64,000 bases of DNA from an uncultured Aquimonas sp. (lineage in GTDB: Bacteria; Pseudomonadota; Gammaproteobacteria; Xanthomonadales; Xanthomonadaceae), in the NCBI RefSeq assembly GCF_937888285.1, contig NZ_CALART010000097.1:13376-77375 (forward strand), written 5' to 3'. A program made the translations under genes and the position numbers. Shown one piece after another: positions 7,663-16,512 of this stretch. The notes under the pieces were generated by a model. That model did no database searches. It was not told the origin of the DNA and worked only from the letters and a program-made list of their open reading frames with translations. The number at the start of each line of letters is the position of its first letter. The first letter of the stretch is position 1.

Positions 7663-9279
7663 ATGCGTGTGCTGCTCTGTGTGCTCTGTCTGCTGTTGGG
7701 AACGTCTGCGCTGGCGCAGACCTCGGCGGTTCTGAACGCCAGCCCGGGTCCCAGCGACAACGGAAACTCGGCGGGTGCCGCCCTGCTGTTCGATCTTGAA
7801 GCCTCGACAGGCGTTGTCATCACCGGCTTCAGTACCGCCAGCAGTGCCCTGCCCGGTGCCACCTACCAGGTCACCGTGCATACGCGTCCGGGTACGGCGC
7901 TGGGTGGCCCGGTCAGCACGGGGCCCGGCAGCTCGCCCGACGGCTGGCGGAATCTCGGCAGCTTCACCGTGACCCAGGGCAGCGGCGAGGTCTCGCTACC
8001 GATCGCGCTGCCCTCGATCGCCATCGGGGCGGGGCAGACGCTGGGCGTCGCGGTGGTGTTTCCGGTGGGTCTGTCGGTGCGCTACGTGGGCATGGGCACA
8101 CCGCCCATCCAGGCATTCTCCGACGGCAGCTTGACCCTGCGCAGCGGCGACGCGCGCTCCGCTCCGTTTACCACCGGAGGCGACTTCTTCTCGTCGCGCA
8201 CGCTGGTCGGCAGCATCGAGTACCGGCTGGCGGACCCCACCCTGAACGCCAATCCAGGGCCGACGAACAACTCCGGCCTGGTCAACTCGGCGATGTTCTT
8301 CAACCTGCAGTCGGATACCGGCGCTGTGCTCCAGGGCCTGACCACGGCGACCACGTCGCCGCCCGGCACGCTGTTCCTGATCGATGTCTACACCCGGCAG
8401 GGGACGGCCCTGGGCAATGTGCCGGGGGCGGGCCCGGCCACATCGTCCGCCGGCTGGACCTTCCGCGGCACGGCGACCGGCATCCAGGGCGCCGGCGAGC
8501 TCACTCAACCGATGACGCTACCGAGCATTGCGGTACCCGCCGGACAGACGGTCGGCGTGGGCCTCGTCTACCGCGGGGTGCAGCCGCGCTACTTTGGAAC
8601 GGCCGAAGCACCCATCGAGACCTACGGCACGCCGACGCTGACCTTGACCACCGGCGATGCGCTGTCGTCCCCCTTCAGCTCCGGCGCCCAGGTGTTCTCC
8701 TCGCGTGCGCTGGTCGGCAACCTGATCTGGCAGCCGGCCGGTCTGCCGCTTGGGCTCCACCCGGGGCCTGCGGACAACGGCAACAATTCCGGCACGGGCC
8801 AGTTCTTCGATGTGGTCGGCCCGTCGGATGCAGCGATTCGCGGTTTCCGCGTATCGACTGACGCCCCCCCCAACAGCACGTTCCAGGTTCAGATCCATAC
8901 ACGCAATGGCACTGCGCTGGGTGGCACTTCGAGCACGGGCCCCGGCAGCAGCAGCGCCGGCTGGACCCTGCACTCAACGTCCACCGTCACCCAGAGCGCC
9001 ACGGGCCGCCTGTCGCAGCCCTTCATCATTCCGGAAATCCCGCTGGTGGCCGGACAGATTCGGGGCATCGGCGTGGTGATCACCGGGGCAGGCCCTGACT
9101 ATCGTGGCGTTGGCAGTGGCTCCGTGGCGACCTATTCGACAAGCGGCGTCGAGGTCACCACTGGCGAGGCTCGCACCCAGCCATTCACGACCGGGGGCCA
9201 GCTGTTCCAGGGGCGCCAGTTCTTCGGCACCCTGTACTTCCGGCGCAACGAGCTGGTGTTCCGCAACGGCTTCGAGTGA
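7663..9279 (+). CDS. Exported three-repeat protein ending in a GFE motif
   Basis: 538 residues. A signal peptide ends at ALAQ (about residue 19). The mature protein is three tandem copies of a ~170-residue unit, each with an (N/H)PGP..N(G/N)NS start, a FQV(Q/T)(I/V)HTR.GTALGG core, (S)AGW, PSIA..AGQT.G(V/I)(G/A)(V/L)V and a closing (T/S)GG..F(S/Q)(S/G)R block. The C-terminus is VFRNGFE. AAGGGGAAGG precedes the ATG at 7663, whereas upstream in-frame starts lack a signal peptide. Likely surface-exposed or secreted. No enzymatic motif seen. The unit resembles hypothetical proteins common in Xanthomonadales environmental genomes. Confidence 0.7.
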   Translation: MRVLLCVLCLLLGTSALAQTSAVLNASPGPSDNGNSAGAALLFDLEASTGVVITGFSTASSALPGATYQVTVHTRPGTALGGPVSTGPGSSPDGWRNLGSFTVTQGSGEVSLPIALPSIAIGAGQTLGVAVVFPVGLSVRYVGMGTPPIQAFSDGSLTLRSGDARSAPFTTGGDFFSSRTLVGSIEYRLADPTLNANPGPTNNSGLVNSAMFFNLQSDTGAVLQGLTTATTSPPGTLFLIDVYTRQGTALGNVPGAGPATSSAGWTFRGTATGIQGAGELTQPMTLPSIAVPAGQTVGVGLVYRGVQPRYFGTAEAPIETYGTPTLTLTTGDALSSPFSSGAQVFSSRALVGNLIWQPAGLPLGLHPGPADNGNNSGTGQFFDVVGPSDAAIRGFRVSTDAPPNSTFQVQIHTRNGTALGGTSSTGPGSSSAGWTLHSTSTVTQSATGRLSQPFIIPEIPLVAGQIRGIGVVITGAGPDYRGVGSGSVATYSTSGVEVTTGEARTQPFTTGGQLFQGRQFFGTLYFRRNELVFRNGFE

Positions 9280-9300
9280 GCGGGCAGGCCGGCAGCAGCG

Positions 9301-9441
9301 ATAGGGTGGGCCCTGGCCCACCAGGGCTTGGGCTCACTCGGTGTGCAGCGCGTTCGAGCTCGCCGCTTGGCGCGGGCGGTGCTCGCCGGCGCTGACCGGG
9401 GGCCACGGTGAAGTTCATGGTGGGCCAGGGCCCACCCTATG
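9301..9441. repeat. REPIN-like inverted pair of GGTGGGCC repeats
   Basis: The 23 bases at 9301-9323 (beginning ATAGGGTGGGCC) are the exact reverse complement of the 23 bases at 9419-9441. Each copy is itself palindromic around GGGCC/GGCCC. The pair spans 141 bases between two convergent genes, where it could also end transcription. Confidence 0.75.
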
Positions 9442-9554
9442 GCACCTCGCGGAGGGTTTGTTCGCGTGGGGGACCGGATTTCGCCCCTGCTGCCAGCCCC
9501 GCGCAGCGCAGAAGGAGATGCGGAAGATCCGCAAGCCCTGCGCGCAGCCTCGGC

Positions 9555-10721
9555 CTACCGCGCGGCTGCGGCTTCGAGCGATGCCAGGCCTTCCTCGGCG
9601 ATCGCGCGGCGCACCCCCTGCGCGTCCTGCAGGATCGCTTCCAGCGCCAGCCGGTGCGCCTTGGGCAAGGCCTCGGCGGCTGGCACGGCGACATCCGGAA
9701 CCACGCCGACGCCCTCCCAGTGGGTGCCGGTGAGGGTGTTGGCGACGATCTGCATGGGGATGAAGGCGACGAAGCCGTGGGCCAGCGGTCGGTAGCCGCC
9801 GGGTGTCGCCGCACCCGCGGTGGTCTCGCCGACCAGGGTGGCGCGCCGCATCGCCTGCAGGTCGTAGGCGAACTCTTCAGCGCCCGAGCCGGTGTCCTTG
9901 TCGACCAGCACGAACACGGGTCGGTCGGTGTAGGCGGGCGTGCGCGGCTCGGCGTAGTAGGTGCGGTCGGGTGCCGCCTCGTCGCTGCCCTGCACGCGCA
10001 CCGTGGGCGTGCGCGCGCTGACGAAATGGCCGATCACGTTGGCCACGCCGGCGGGTTCACCGCCCGGTGCGCCGCGCACGTCGACGATCAGGGCGCCGGT
10101 ATGCGCGAGCATGCCCATCGCCAGCGCCAGCTGCTCGGCGCTGGGTGCGGCATCGAGGAACATGCGGATGCGCAGGTAGCCGACATTGCCCGGCAGCCAG
10201 CGCACTTCAGGCACCTCGCCGCCGCGCAGGCGCACCTCTTCATGGAAGGCGGCGACGTCCTCGGCCGAGGGCGGCGCCTCGCTGAAGCCGGCCACCACCT
10301 CGGGCCCGAAGTAGCGCGCGCGGAAGTGGCCGTCATCAACGATCGGGGTGATCTTCTGCTCGATCAGCGCCAGCAGTTCGGCTGCGGTGCGGGCCTCGCG
10401 AAATGCGCCCTGCTGTTCCAGCGCCTCGATCTCCGCCGCGGCCACGCGGCCGCGCGCGCGGAAAGCGAAACGTTCGCGCAGCACCTGCGCCAGGGACAGC
10501 ACCACGTCGCGCGTTTCGGCCGGGCTGAGGCTGACTGCGGCGGGGTCCGGGGGCGGGCCGGGCTGCGCGAACACGGCGCTGGCGCAGAAGCTCAGGGCCA
10601 TCAGCAGGGCGCATAGCGGCCCCGCCGTGCAACTCGCCCTTAGCGCCTTTGCGCGCGGGTGACTGCGGCTTCCCGAAGTCCAGGCTCGCAGGCCGCGTCC
10701 AATGCTCGTCCCTGTGCTCAT
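9555..10721 (-). CDS. Exported S41-family (C-terminal processing/tricorn-like) peptidase
   Basis: 388 residues. The ATG at 10721 is chosen because GGAGGA lies 8 bases upstream (it overlaps an earlier in-frame ATG at 10736). A long n-region precedes the signal segment LLMALSFCASAVFAQ. The S41 core is clear: GNVGYLRIRMF, ALIVDVRGAPGGEPAG, RPVFVLVDKDTGSGAEEFAYDL with the nucleophilic Ser, and LVGETTAGAATPGGY. No PDZ domain is evident, as in retinoid-binding-protein-like S41 members. It stands alone, facing a divergent small gene. Substrate unknown. Confidence 0.8.
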   Translation of the reverse strand: MSTGTSIGRGLRAWTSGSRSHPRAKALRASCTAGPLCALLMALSFCASAVFAQPGPPPDPAAVSLSPAETRDVVLSLAQVLRERFAFRARGRVAAAEIEALEQQGAFREARTAAELLALIEQKITPIVDDGHFRARYFGPEVVAGFSEAPPSAEDVAAFHEEVRLRGGEVPEVRWLPGNVGYLRIRMFLDAAPSAEQLALAMGMLAHTGALIVDVRGAPGGEPAGVANVIGHFVSARTPTVRVQGSDEAAPDRTYYAEPRTPAYTDRPVFVLVDKDTGSGAEEFAYDLQAMRRATLVGETTAGAATPGGYRPLAHGFVAFIPMQIVANTLTGTHWEGVGVVPDVAVPAAEALPKAHRLALEAILQDAQGVRRAIAEEGLASLEAAAAR

Positions 10722-10944
10722 CGGTTGATCCTCCATGCACCACCGGGCGGCAGCGCTTCAAGGCCGTTGGATACGTTGGGCGAGCGTCCGGTTGCAGGCC
10801 AAGGCAGCGTTGCCACTCCGCCCTGGGCCGAGCGACGGCGCGTTGATGGGCCTCGGGCGATTCCACATCGCTCTGTGGCCGAGGCTTCAGCCGGGCGCTG
10901 TCGTCAAACGGGCGACCAACCTCCGCACGAGTGGCGCCAACGCG

Positions 10945-11352
10945 ATGGCCCTGGTCGCGGAGCTCTACCGCGCCTATGCCTGGGAGGTGGTCATCGCCGA
11001 GCCCTTGCAGGGCTCCGGGCTGTTCGGTGAGCCGCGTGAGGTAATGGCGCGCTTCCTCGCGCCCGAACTCGTCGAAGGCGTGCTCGCCGACCGTCAGCGC
11101 AGCGCGGAGAGCGGCGACATCGGCGTGCTGGATTACGCGCCGATGTGGGCGTCGCAGGACCCGGGGGCCAGCGAGCTGCGGGTCGAGGCCGGTGCGCAGC
11201 CGACCGAAGTACGCGTCGAGTTCATCTACCCGGGCAACGGCCAGCGGGTTGGCATCGACTATCGCCTGGTGCAGACCGCGCAGGGCTGGCGCGTGCTCGA
11301 TATCAGATCGGATGGCGGCGACTGGCTGCTTGAGCGGCTGCGGCGGGAGTAG
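10945..11352 (+). CDS. Small protein, possibly DUF3828-like
   Basis: 135 residues from ATG 10945. The start is uncertain because the frame is open to 10735 but overlaps the divergent S41 gene. The sequence ALVAELYRAYAWEV, FLAPELVEGVLADRQ, LDYAPMWASQD and VEFIYPGNGQRVGIDYRLVQTAQGWRVLDI has the alpha/beta cystatin-like pattern of DUF3828 and related DUF4878 lumazine-type proteins (helix, then paired strands ending W.VLDI). These are usually exported, but no signal peptide is clear here. Function unknown. Confidence 0.6.
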   Translation: MALVAELYRAYAWEVVIAEPLQGSGLFGEPREVMARFLAPELVEGVLADRQRSAESGDIGVLDYAPMWASQDPGASELRVEAGAQPTEVRVEFIYPGNGQRVGIDYRLVQTAQGWRVLDIRSDGGDWLLERLRRE

Positions 11353-11607
11353 CCGGACTGCGCGCCGGACAGCGCTGATGAATGCGGAGCATCGCTCGCT
11401 GCCAGGGCGTCAGGCACCCGACCTCGCGAAGGTCGGAAGCCAGTGGAGGTGGGTGGCGCCGCCCGGACCATCCGCCAATGCTTCAAGCCAGGACCGGCAG
11501 CGTGGCGACCCTCGGAGCGAAGCGTCGAACACGTGTCCGACGGCAGCGCCTCGCGGAGGCGCTGCCCGAAGCATGGCTTGCCCGAGACACCCTGCTTGCC
11601 GTGCCAA

Positions 11608-12249
11608 TCAGCGCGTCGGCGGTGGCGGAGTCTCGAAGCCGTCGAGGAAGATTTCCGGCGCCAGGTTGACCACGCCGGCGCGCAGATTGTCGACCGTCGG
11701 CCAGAGGAATCCGCCGGCCGGCTGTACGGACCGCACCGTGAGAGAGGTAATGGTTCCGTTGCTGACGAAACCGCGGAAGGTGGTCTGTTGGGGCCCGAGC
11801 AGGGTCAGGGTTTCGGTGTCGCCCAGGCTGTCGACAACTTCAATAATGATGTCGCCGGCGGTGTAAAGACCCGAGATGTTGGAGCCGAAGAACTGGCCGC
11901 CGATGGCATTGATGGCCGGGGCGAAACCGTCGAACCGGATGAGGTCGGTGGCGGTGTTCAGGGACAGGAATGGATCCGCAGTGGTACCAGCGCCGAAGAA
12001 GTTGGTTTGTGCGCCCTCCGGCGTCGTTGCATTCGCGGTGTACGCGTAGGGCGGAATGCCGCGGGTCAGCGGGCTCGGCGTCGAGCCGGTCACCGAGAAT
12101 CCGGCGTAGTCGTCGACGGCGATGCCGCTGACCACTGCATCGAACTCGGCCACGCTCTGCACCACCGTGATCTCCGCCTGCGCGGCCTGGGCCATGGCCA
12201 GCGCACACACGGTGCCGCACAGCACACCCCACGTGGATCGATTCTTCAT
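11608..12249 (-). CDS. Exported protein with C-terminal IFLDGFE motif
   Basis: 213 residues. The start at 12249 is fixed by GGGGGAAGG just upstream and a signal peptide (VCALAMAQAAQA). The mature part, rich in Thr, Gly and Phe, resembles beta-sandwich proteins with a Thr-Pro-rich loop (SVTGSTPSPLTRGIPPY) and ends NLAPEIFLDGFETPPPPTR. It shares the (I/V/L)F-x-(D/N)GFE signature with proteins at 7663, 16513, 24675 and 59957 although the bodies are unrelated, which suggests a common sorting or processing tag. Molecular function not recognised. Confidence 0.65.
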   Translation of the reverse strand: MKNRSTWGVLCGTVCALAMAQAAQAEITVVQSVAEFDAVVSGIAVDDYAGFSVTGSTPSPLTRGIPPYAYTANATTPEGAQTNFFGAGTTADPFLSLNTATDLIRFDGFAPAINAIGGQFFGSNISGLYTAGDIIIEVVDSLGDTETLTLLGPQQTTFRGFVSNGTITSLTVRSVQPAGGFLWPTVDNLRAGVVNLAPEIFLDGFETPPPPTR

Positions 12250-12484
12250 GCCTTCCCCCTTTGGATTGATGAACCTCGTGCGCTGATTCGCAGCGCGCAC
12301 GAGCGGACGGAGTGTGCTCAGCAGCACGTCACCCAGCAAGTGTTTTGTGCGCTCCATCACACCTGTCAAGCCGATGTGCAGCGCTGGCAGGGGCGAGGCC
12401 TCGCTGGCGGCGCGCAGCGCGACGGGCGCGCTCGGGCTGCTGTGCAGGCGTATCCTCCGCGCCCCCCTTTTCCGAGATCGACCG

Positions 12485-13006
12485 ATGCGCACCCTGCTGC
12501 TGCCCGCCCTCACCCTGGTCCTTGCCTGCATGGCGCCATGCGCCCACGCCAAGGTCTACAAGTGCCCAGTGCCAGGCGGTGGCCACGAGTACCGGCAGAT
12601 TCCCTGCGACAACGCCGGCAGCGGCGAAGTGCAGATCGACGATCCCACTGTTTCGACGCGCGCGGCCGCGGCGGCGGAACCGGAAGCAGCGGACGCGAGT
12701 GCCCTGGTCGGCGACTGGTGCGAAATCGGCGTGTCGACCACGATCGACAGCGAGATCGCGCTCGATGGCATCCACTGGTACTTCGGCCCCGACTACCTGA
12801 CCTATGTGCATTCGCGCGCCTGGAAGCCCGCCGGCATGACGCCGCCCAAGTATCCACTGCAGCGCAAGGGTGCCGCCTTCGTGGTTGACGACCCCATGTT
12901 CGGCGGCGTCGAGTCCGAGTGGACAGTGGTGGGCCGACGCGAGGGCGTGATCCTGGTCGAGGGCCCGATGGGCGGGATCCTGCACATGCGCCCGGGCCGC
13001 TGCTGA
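12485..13006 (+). CDS. Exported DUF4124-like small protein
   Basis: 173 residues from ATG 12485. The signal peptide TLVLACMAPCAHA is followed by KVYKCPVPGGGHEYRQIPCD, the short N-terminal motif of DUF4124 proteins with its two cysteines. The C-terminal ~100 residues (ALVGDWCEIGVSTTID, IHWYFGPDYLTYV, VGRREGVILVEGPMGGILHM) look like a small beta-barrel of unknown role. Periplasmic. Lies upstream of the padR regulator with a separate promoter region. Confidence 0.65.
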   Translation: MRTLLLPALTLVLACMAPCAHAKVYKCPVPGGGHEYRQIPCDNAGSGEVQIDDPTVSTRAAAAAEPEAADASALVGDWCEIGVSTTIDSEIALDGIHWYFGPDYLTYVHSRAWKPAGMTPPKYPLQRKGAAFVVDDPMFGGVESEWTVVGRREGVILVEGPMGGILHMRPGRC

Positions 13007-13029
13007 CTCACCCCCTTCCCCTCAGCAAT

Positions 13030-13057
13030 TTAGGCGAGTAGGCTGGGACTCACCTAA
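13030..13057. promoter_or_regulatory. Palindromic operator upstream of padR
   Basis: TTAGGCGAGT and ACTCACCTAA form a 10-bp inverted repeat with one mismatch, separated by 8 bases, 18 bases before the padR start. It is placed where PadR-family repressors bind to autoregulate, and it would also control the coupled permease gene. Confidence 0.6.
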
Positions 13058-13074
13058 ACCACTTTGGTGAGACC

Positions 13075-13416
13075 ATGGCCCAGCCCGTCCTGCCCGGCAC
13101 CCTGGAGTTGCTGGCGCTGAAAGCCGTGTCGCTGGGCGCGGAGCATGGCCTCGGCCTGCTGCAGCGGATCCAGCGCAGCTCCGGCGACGTATTGCTGGTC
13201 GAGCAGGGCGCCCTCTATCCAGCCCTGCATCGGCTGGAGGCGCAGGGCCTGGTGCGCTGCGAATGGGGCGTGTCGGACAACAACCGTCGCGCCAAGTACT
13301 ACGCGATCACCGCCGCCGGCCGCCGGCGCCTGGGCGAGGACACGCGGCAGTGGCGGCAGCTGGTCGAGGCCATGGATGCCGTGCTCGGCGCCGATGCCGG
13401 CAGCCTGCGCGCATGA
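13075..13416 (+). CDS. PadR-family transcriptional regulator
   Basis: 113 residues, the size of PadR subfamily 2. Winged-helix signature: LPGTLELLALKAVSLG, HGLGLLQRIQRSSG, VEQGALYPALHRLEAQGLVRCEWG and RRAKYYAITAAGRRRL. It overlaps the downstream permease gene by ATGA. This PadR-plus-permease pair is a frequent arrangement for MacB/FtsX-type permeases. It probably represses the pair through the palindrome at 13030-13057. Ligand unknown. Confidence 0.9.
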   Translation: MAQPVLPGTLELLALKAVSLGAEHGLGLLQRIQRSSGDVLLVEQGALYPALHRLEAQGLVRCEWGVSDNNRRAKYYAITAAGRRRLGEDTRQWRQLVEAMDAVLGADAGSLRA

Positions 13417-16094
13417 GCCCGCTCCGACTGCTGCGCTGGCTGCGCGACCTGCTCGATCGCCGGCGCGTCGAGCGCGAGCTGGACGCCGAACTGGATTTCC
13501 ATCTGCAGACCCGCGCCGACCAGCTTGAGGCCGAGGGCCTCGCGCGCGCAGAGGCCCTGCGGCGCGCGCGCATCGAGCTCGGCATGCTGGAGCTGCATCG
13601 CGACGATGTGCGCGGCGCGCGCGGGCTGCGCGCCCTCGAACATCTGCGCGGCGACCTGCTGTACGCCCTGCGCGGGCTGCGGCGCAGCCCGTTGTATGCA
13701 CTCACCGCCACCGTGGTGCTGGCGCTGCCGCTCGCCGCAGCCCTGCTGCTGCACGCGATCTACGCCGTCTATGCCTACCAGTCGCCGCCGATCGAGCGGG
13801 TCGAGCGCTGGGTCCAGCTGCAGGGCCACAGCCCGGAGAACCGCGCCTATTCGCGCTTCACCGCCGAGGAGGCCGATACCCTGCTGGCGTCGCCGCCGCC
13901 AGCGCTGGCCGGTCTCTACAGCCAGACTCACTTCAGCCAGCCGCTGCTGGGCGGGCAGGTGCAGCGGGGGATGGGCGTGGCGGTGTCGGCCGACTACTTC
14001 CAGCAGATCGGCGTCGGCGCACGCCTGGGTCGCGTGTTCGTGCCTGATGCCGAGGACGAAATGGGCGTGGTGCTGAGCGAGGCTGGCTGGGCGCAGCTGT
14101 TCGACCGCGCGCCGGACGTGGTCGGCCAGCCGCTCGACATCGGCGGCCAGCGTTTCGCGGTGATCGGCGTAGCGGATCGCGGCTACGACGGCAGCCATCC
14201 GATCGCGCAGCTGCTGTTCGTGCGCCAACGCGACTACCGCGCGGTGTTTCCGCAGCCGTCGGACGCCGCCGAGCTCAGCCACGAAGTCGGCGGTTTCCTC
14301 GCCGCCGATGCCGATATCGGGCTGGCCGAACAGCAGCTGCAGGCGCGGGTCCAGCCACTGGCGGCACGCCGGCCGGCGGATCTGGCGCTGGCCGGGATCC
14401 GCGTACACCGCGCCGAGGGCCGCTTGAACGCGGGCGACCGCGAGGAGATGGTGCTGGCCTCGACGCCGGCGGCGATCGCGATCCTGCTCATGCTGCTGGT
14501 GGCCTCCGCAAACCTCGCCAACCTGGTGCTGGCGCGCTTCTCGTCGCGCGCGGCCGAGCTCGGCGTGCGCGCCGCGCTTGGCGCATCGCGGGCGCGGCTG
14601 CTGCTGCAGCTGTGGCTGGAGTGCGGTCTGCTCGGGCTTGCCGCCAGTGCACTGGCGCTGGCGCTCGGCGCCCTGCTGCTGGAGCCGATCCACGCGCGGG
14701 TGTTCAGCCTGATCGCGGAGATGGGCATCCGTCTGATCGAGGTGCGGCTGAGCGGACACAGCGTCCTGCCGGTACTGATGCTGGCCTTGCTCTGCACCCT
14801 CGCCTTCGGCCTGCTGCCGGCGCTGGTAGTGACCCGCCGCAGCCGCGCCAGCGGCAATGCCCAGCAGCTTGGCCAAGCCATGCGCGGCGGCGACGCGCCG
14901 CGCCTGCGCGGCGCCTTGATGGTCACCCAGATCGCCGCCAGCTGCTTCCTGCTGGTGGTCGCCGGGCTGATCGCAGCCAACGCGCGACGCACGCTGGAGA
15001 CGCCGCTCGGCTATGCGCCCGAACGCCTGGTGGGCCTGAGCGCCGGCAGCGCCCCCGAACGCCTGGTCGCGCGCCTGCGCGAGCTCGCCGAAGTCGAGGG
15101 CATCGGCGCCAGCAACCTGATGCCGCTGATGGGCGAGCCCGAGCGCGTCGCCGCGCGTGCCGTGCTCGATGACGGCAGCGCGCGCAGTCTGGCCGCCCAG
15201 CTGCGGCCGGCGGATGCGGCCTGGTTCGAGCTGCTCGGCCTGGCGCCGCTGCGCGGCCGCCTGCTGCGCGCGCACGAAGACAGTCAGGCGCCGGTCGCGG
15301 TGCTCTCGCGCAGCGCTGCCGAACGCCTGTGGCCAGGCGCCGATCCACTGGGTCGCAGCCTGGATCTGGTCGAAGAGCCGGACAGCGCCCAGGCGCGGCT
15401 GCGCCTTGCCGGCGATCGCGCGCCGGTCGCGGCCAGCGGCGCGCTGCGCCGGCGCGTCGAGATCGTTGGCGTCGTCCCCGACATCGCCACTGGATTCCTG
15501 ATCAGCGGCGCCGATGGGCCGGTGGTCTATCTGCCGGCACGCATCGGCGAGGCCGGGCTCGGCAGCCTGCTGCTGCGGCTGCGCGACACGCGACCCCGGA
15601 CGCGGGCAGCGGTCTACCAGGCCTGCATCGCGCTGACACCCAATGAGGACTGCGCACCGACGCCGCTCACCGATGCGCTGCGCATCCAGCGACTGCCGGT
15701 GATCGTCGCCGCCGAGATCGCCAGCGGGCTCGGCGCGGTGGCGCTGGCGATCAGCTGCTTCGGGCTGTACGGGCTGGTCGCCTATGGCGTGCAGCAGCGC
15801 CGGCGCGAGCTCGGCCTGCGGCTGGCGCTGGGCGCCTCCCGCGGTCGCCTGATCGCCACCGTGCTGCGCGACGCGCGCCGGCAGATCGCGCTGGGCCTCG
15901 CCATCGGCCTGCCGCTGGCCTTCGTGCTGACGCGCCTGCTGGCCCAGCTGACCGATCGCATCACCCTGTTCGATCCGCTGGCCTTCCTTGGCGTGCCCCT
16001 GCTGCTGGCCCTGCTGGCGGCGCTGGCGGCCTACCTGCCGGCGCGCGCCAGTGCCCGCATCGACCCCGCCGAGTCGCTGCGCGCCGAGGGCTGA
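13413..16094 (+). CDS. MacB/FtsX-type ABC permease (ADOP-like)
   Basis: 893 residues. The N-terminal ~80 residues (RRVERELDAELDFHLQTRADQLEAEG, ALRRARIELG, LRGDLLYALRGLRRSPLYALTA) are the DxD-rich extension of acidobacterial-duplicated-orphan-permease proteins. Two MacB-PCD plus FtsX modules follow, with membrane segments near residues 95-115, 360-380, 410-440, 450-470, 510-530 and three more near the C-terminus (LGASRGRL, PARASARIDPAESLRAEG). No ATPase gene is adjacent, as is usual for this group. Exact substrate unknown, probably peptide or lipid export or envelope stress. Confidence 0.85.
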   Translation: MSPLRLLRWLRDLLDRRRVERELDAELDFHLQTRADQLEAEGLARAEALRRARIELGMLELHRDDVRGARGLRALEHLRGDLLYALRGLRRSPLYALTATVVLALPLAAALLLHAIYAVYAYQSPPIERVERWVQLQGHSPENRAYSRFTAEEADTLLASPPPALAGLYSQTHFSQPLLGGQVQRGMGVAVSADYFQQIGVGARLGRVFVPDAEDEMGVVLSEAGWAQLFDRAPDVVGQPLDIGGQRFAVIGVADRGYDGSHPIAQLLFVRQRDYRAVFPQPSDAAELSHEVGGFLAADADIGLAEQQLQARVQPLAARRPADLALAGIRVHRAEGRLNAGDREEMVLASTPAAIAILLMLLVASANLANLVLARFSSRAAELGVRAALGASRARLLLQLWLECGLLGLAASALALALGALLLEPIHARVFSLIAEMGIRLIEVRLSGHSVLPVLMLALLCTLAFGLLPALVVTRRSRASGNAQQLGQAMRGGDAPRLRGALMVTQIAASCFLLVVAGLIAANARRTLETPLGYAPERLVGLSAGSAPERLVARLRELAEVEGIGASNLMPLMGEPERVAARAVLDDGSARSLAAQLRPADAAWFELLGLAPLRGRLLRAHEDSQAPVAVLSRSAAERLWPGADPLGRSLDLVEEPDSAQARLRLAGDRAPVAASGALRRRVEIVGVVPDIATGFLISGADGPVVYLPARIGEAGLGSLLLRLRDTRPRTRAAVYQACIALTPNEDCAPTPLTDALRIQRLPVIVAAEIASGLGAVALAISCFGLYGLVAYGVQQRRRELGLRLALGASRGRLIATVLRDARRQIALGLAIGLPLAFVLTRLLAQLTDRITLFDPLAFLGVPLLLALLAALAAYLPARASARIDPAESLRAEG

Positions 16095-16254
16095 TGGCGC
16101 GCGCGGGGCCGCCGTGCGCGGCGTTCGCCATCGGGCGCTCCGCCGCGGAGGCAGGGGCCTTTCCCGCGCATCCGATGCTGGGGAAACAGGGCTCCGTCCA
16201 GCGCACCGCAGGCCGGCGCCAGGGCAATCGACCGCGCCAGCAGCCTGCTGAAAG

Positions 16255-16273
16255 ACGCCCTTCCCGGGCGTTT
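16255..16273 (+). terminator. Rho-independent terminator-like hairpin
   Basis: ACGCCC and GGGCGT pair across a 5-base loop (TTCCC) and are followed by TTTCT. It lies 160 bases after the permease stop codon and inside the MITE-like element. Confidence 0.5.
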
Positions 16274-16311
16274 CTCTCGTCGGCGGTCAGGCGCAGGTCG
16301 GTACCGCCTCA

Positions 16312-16345
16312 CGACGAATCAAGCGCCTACGCGCTCGATTCGTCG
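16312..16345. repeat. Long hairpin
   Basis: CGACGAATC-A-AGCGC and GCGCT-C-GATTCGTCG form a 14-pair stem with one A/C mismatch and a 4-base loop (CTAC). It may fold in RNA. No coding role. Confidence 0.6.
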
Positions 16346-16512
16346 CTGCGGCCATGCATGGCTGCTCTCGCAGGCTGTCTATCAACAGCCTGCCAGTCCG
16401 CGGCGTAGACTGCGCGCAGCAACGTCCTGCCGGGGCTGCGGCATGTCATCGGCCAGCGCATCGGACAGGCACCGGCTGGAGCCCCCATCCCACCTCTCCG
16501 GAGGACCCGCAG

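Larger units (their letters stand above)
16240..16393. mobile_element. MITE-like element, family 2
   Basis: 154 bases bounded by 17-bp terminal inverted repeats that match at 14 positions: GCAGCCTGCTGAAAGAC (16240-16256) and GTCTATCAACAGCCTGC (16377-16393). The interior contains a 14-pair hairpin at 16312-16345. No coding capacity. Similar CAGCCTGTTGAAAAA-type ends recur in Xanthomonadales intergenic DNA as I remember it. Only one copy is in this window. Confidence 0.5.
16095..16512. other. Gene-free region holding a MITE-like element and hairpins
   Basis: 418 bases between the permease gene and the next exported-protein gene. It holds the inverted-repeat element at 16240-16393, a terminator-like hairpin and a long hairpin (listed separately). 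GGAGG before the ATG at 16513 belongs to the downstream gene. Confidence 0.6.

Noticed and set aside
13299..15275. 658-codon minus-strand frame opposite the permease gene
   Set aside because: Q/R/A-rich shadow with no motif; the permease reading explains the DNA.
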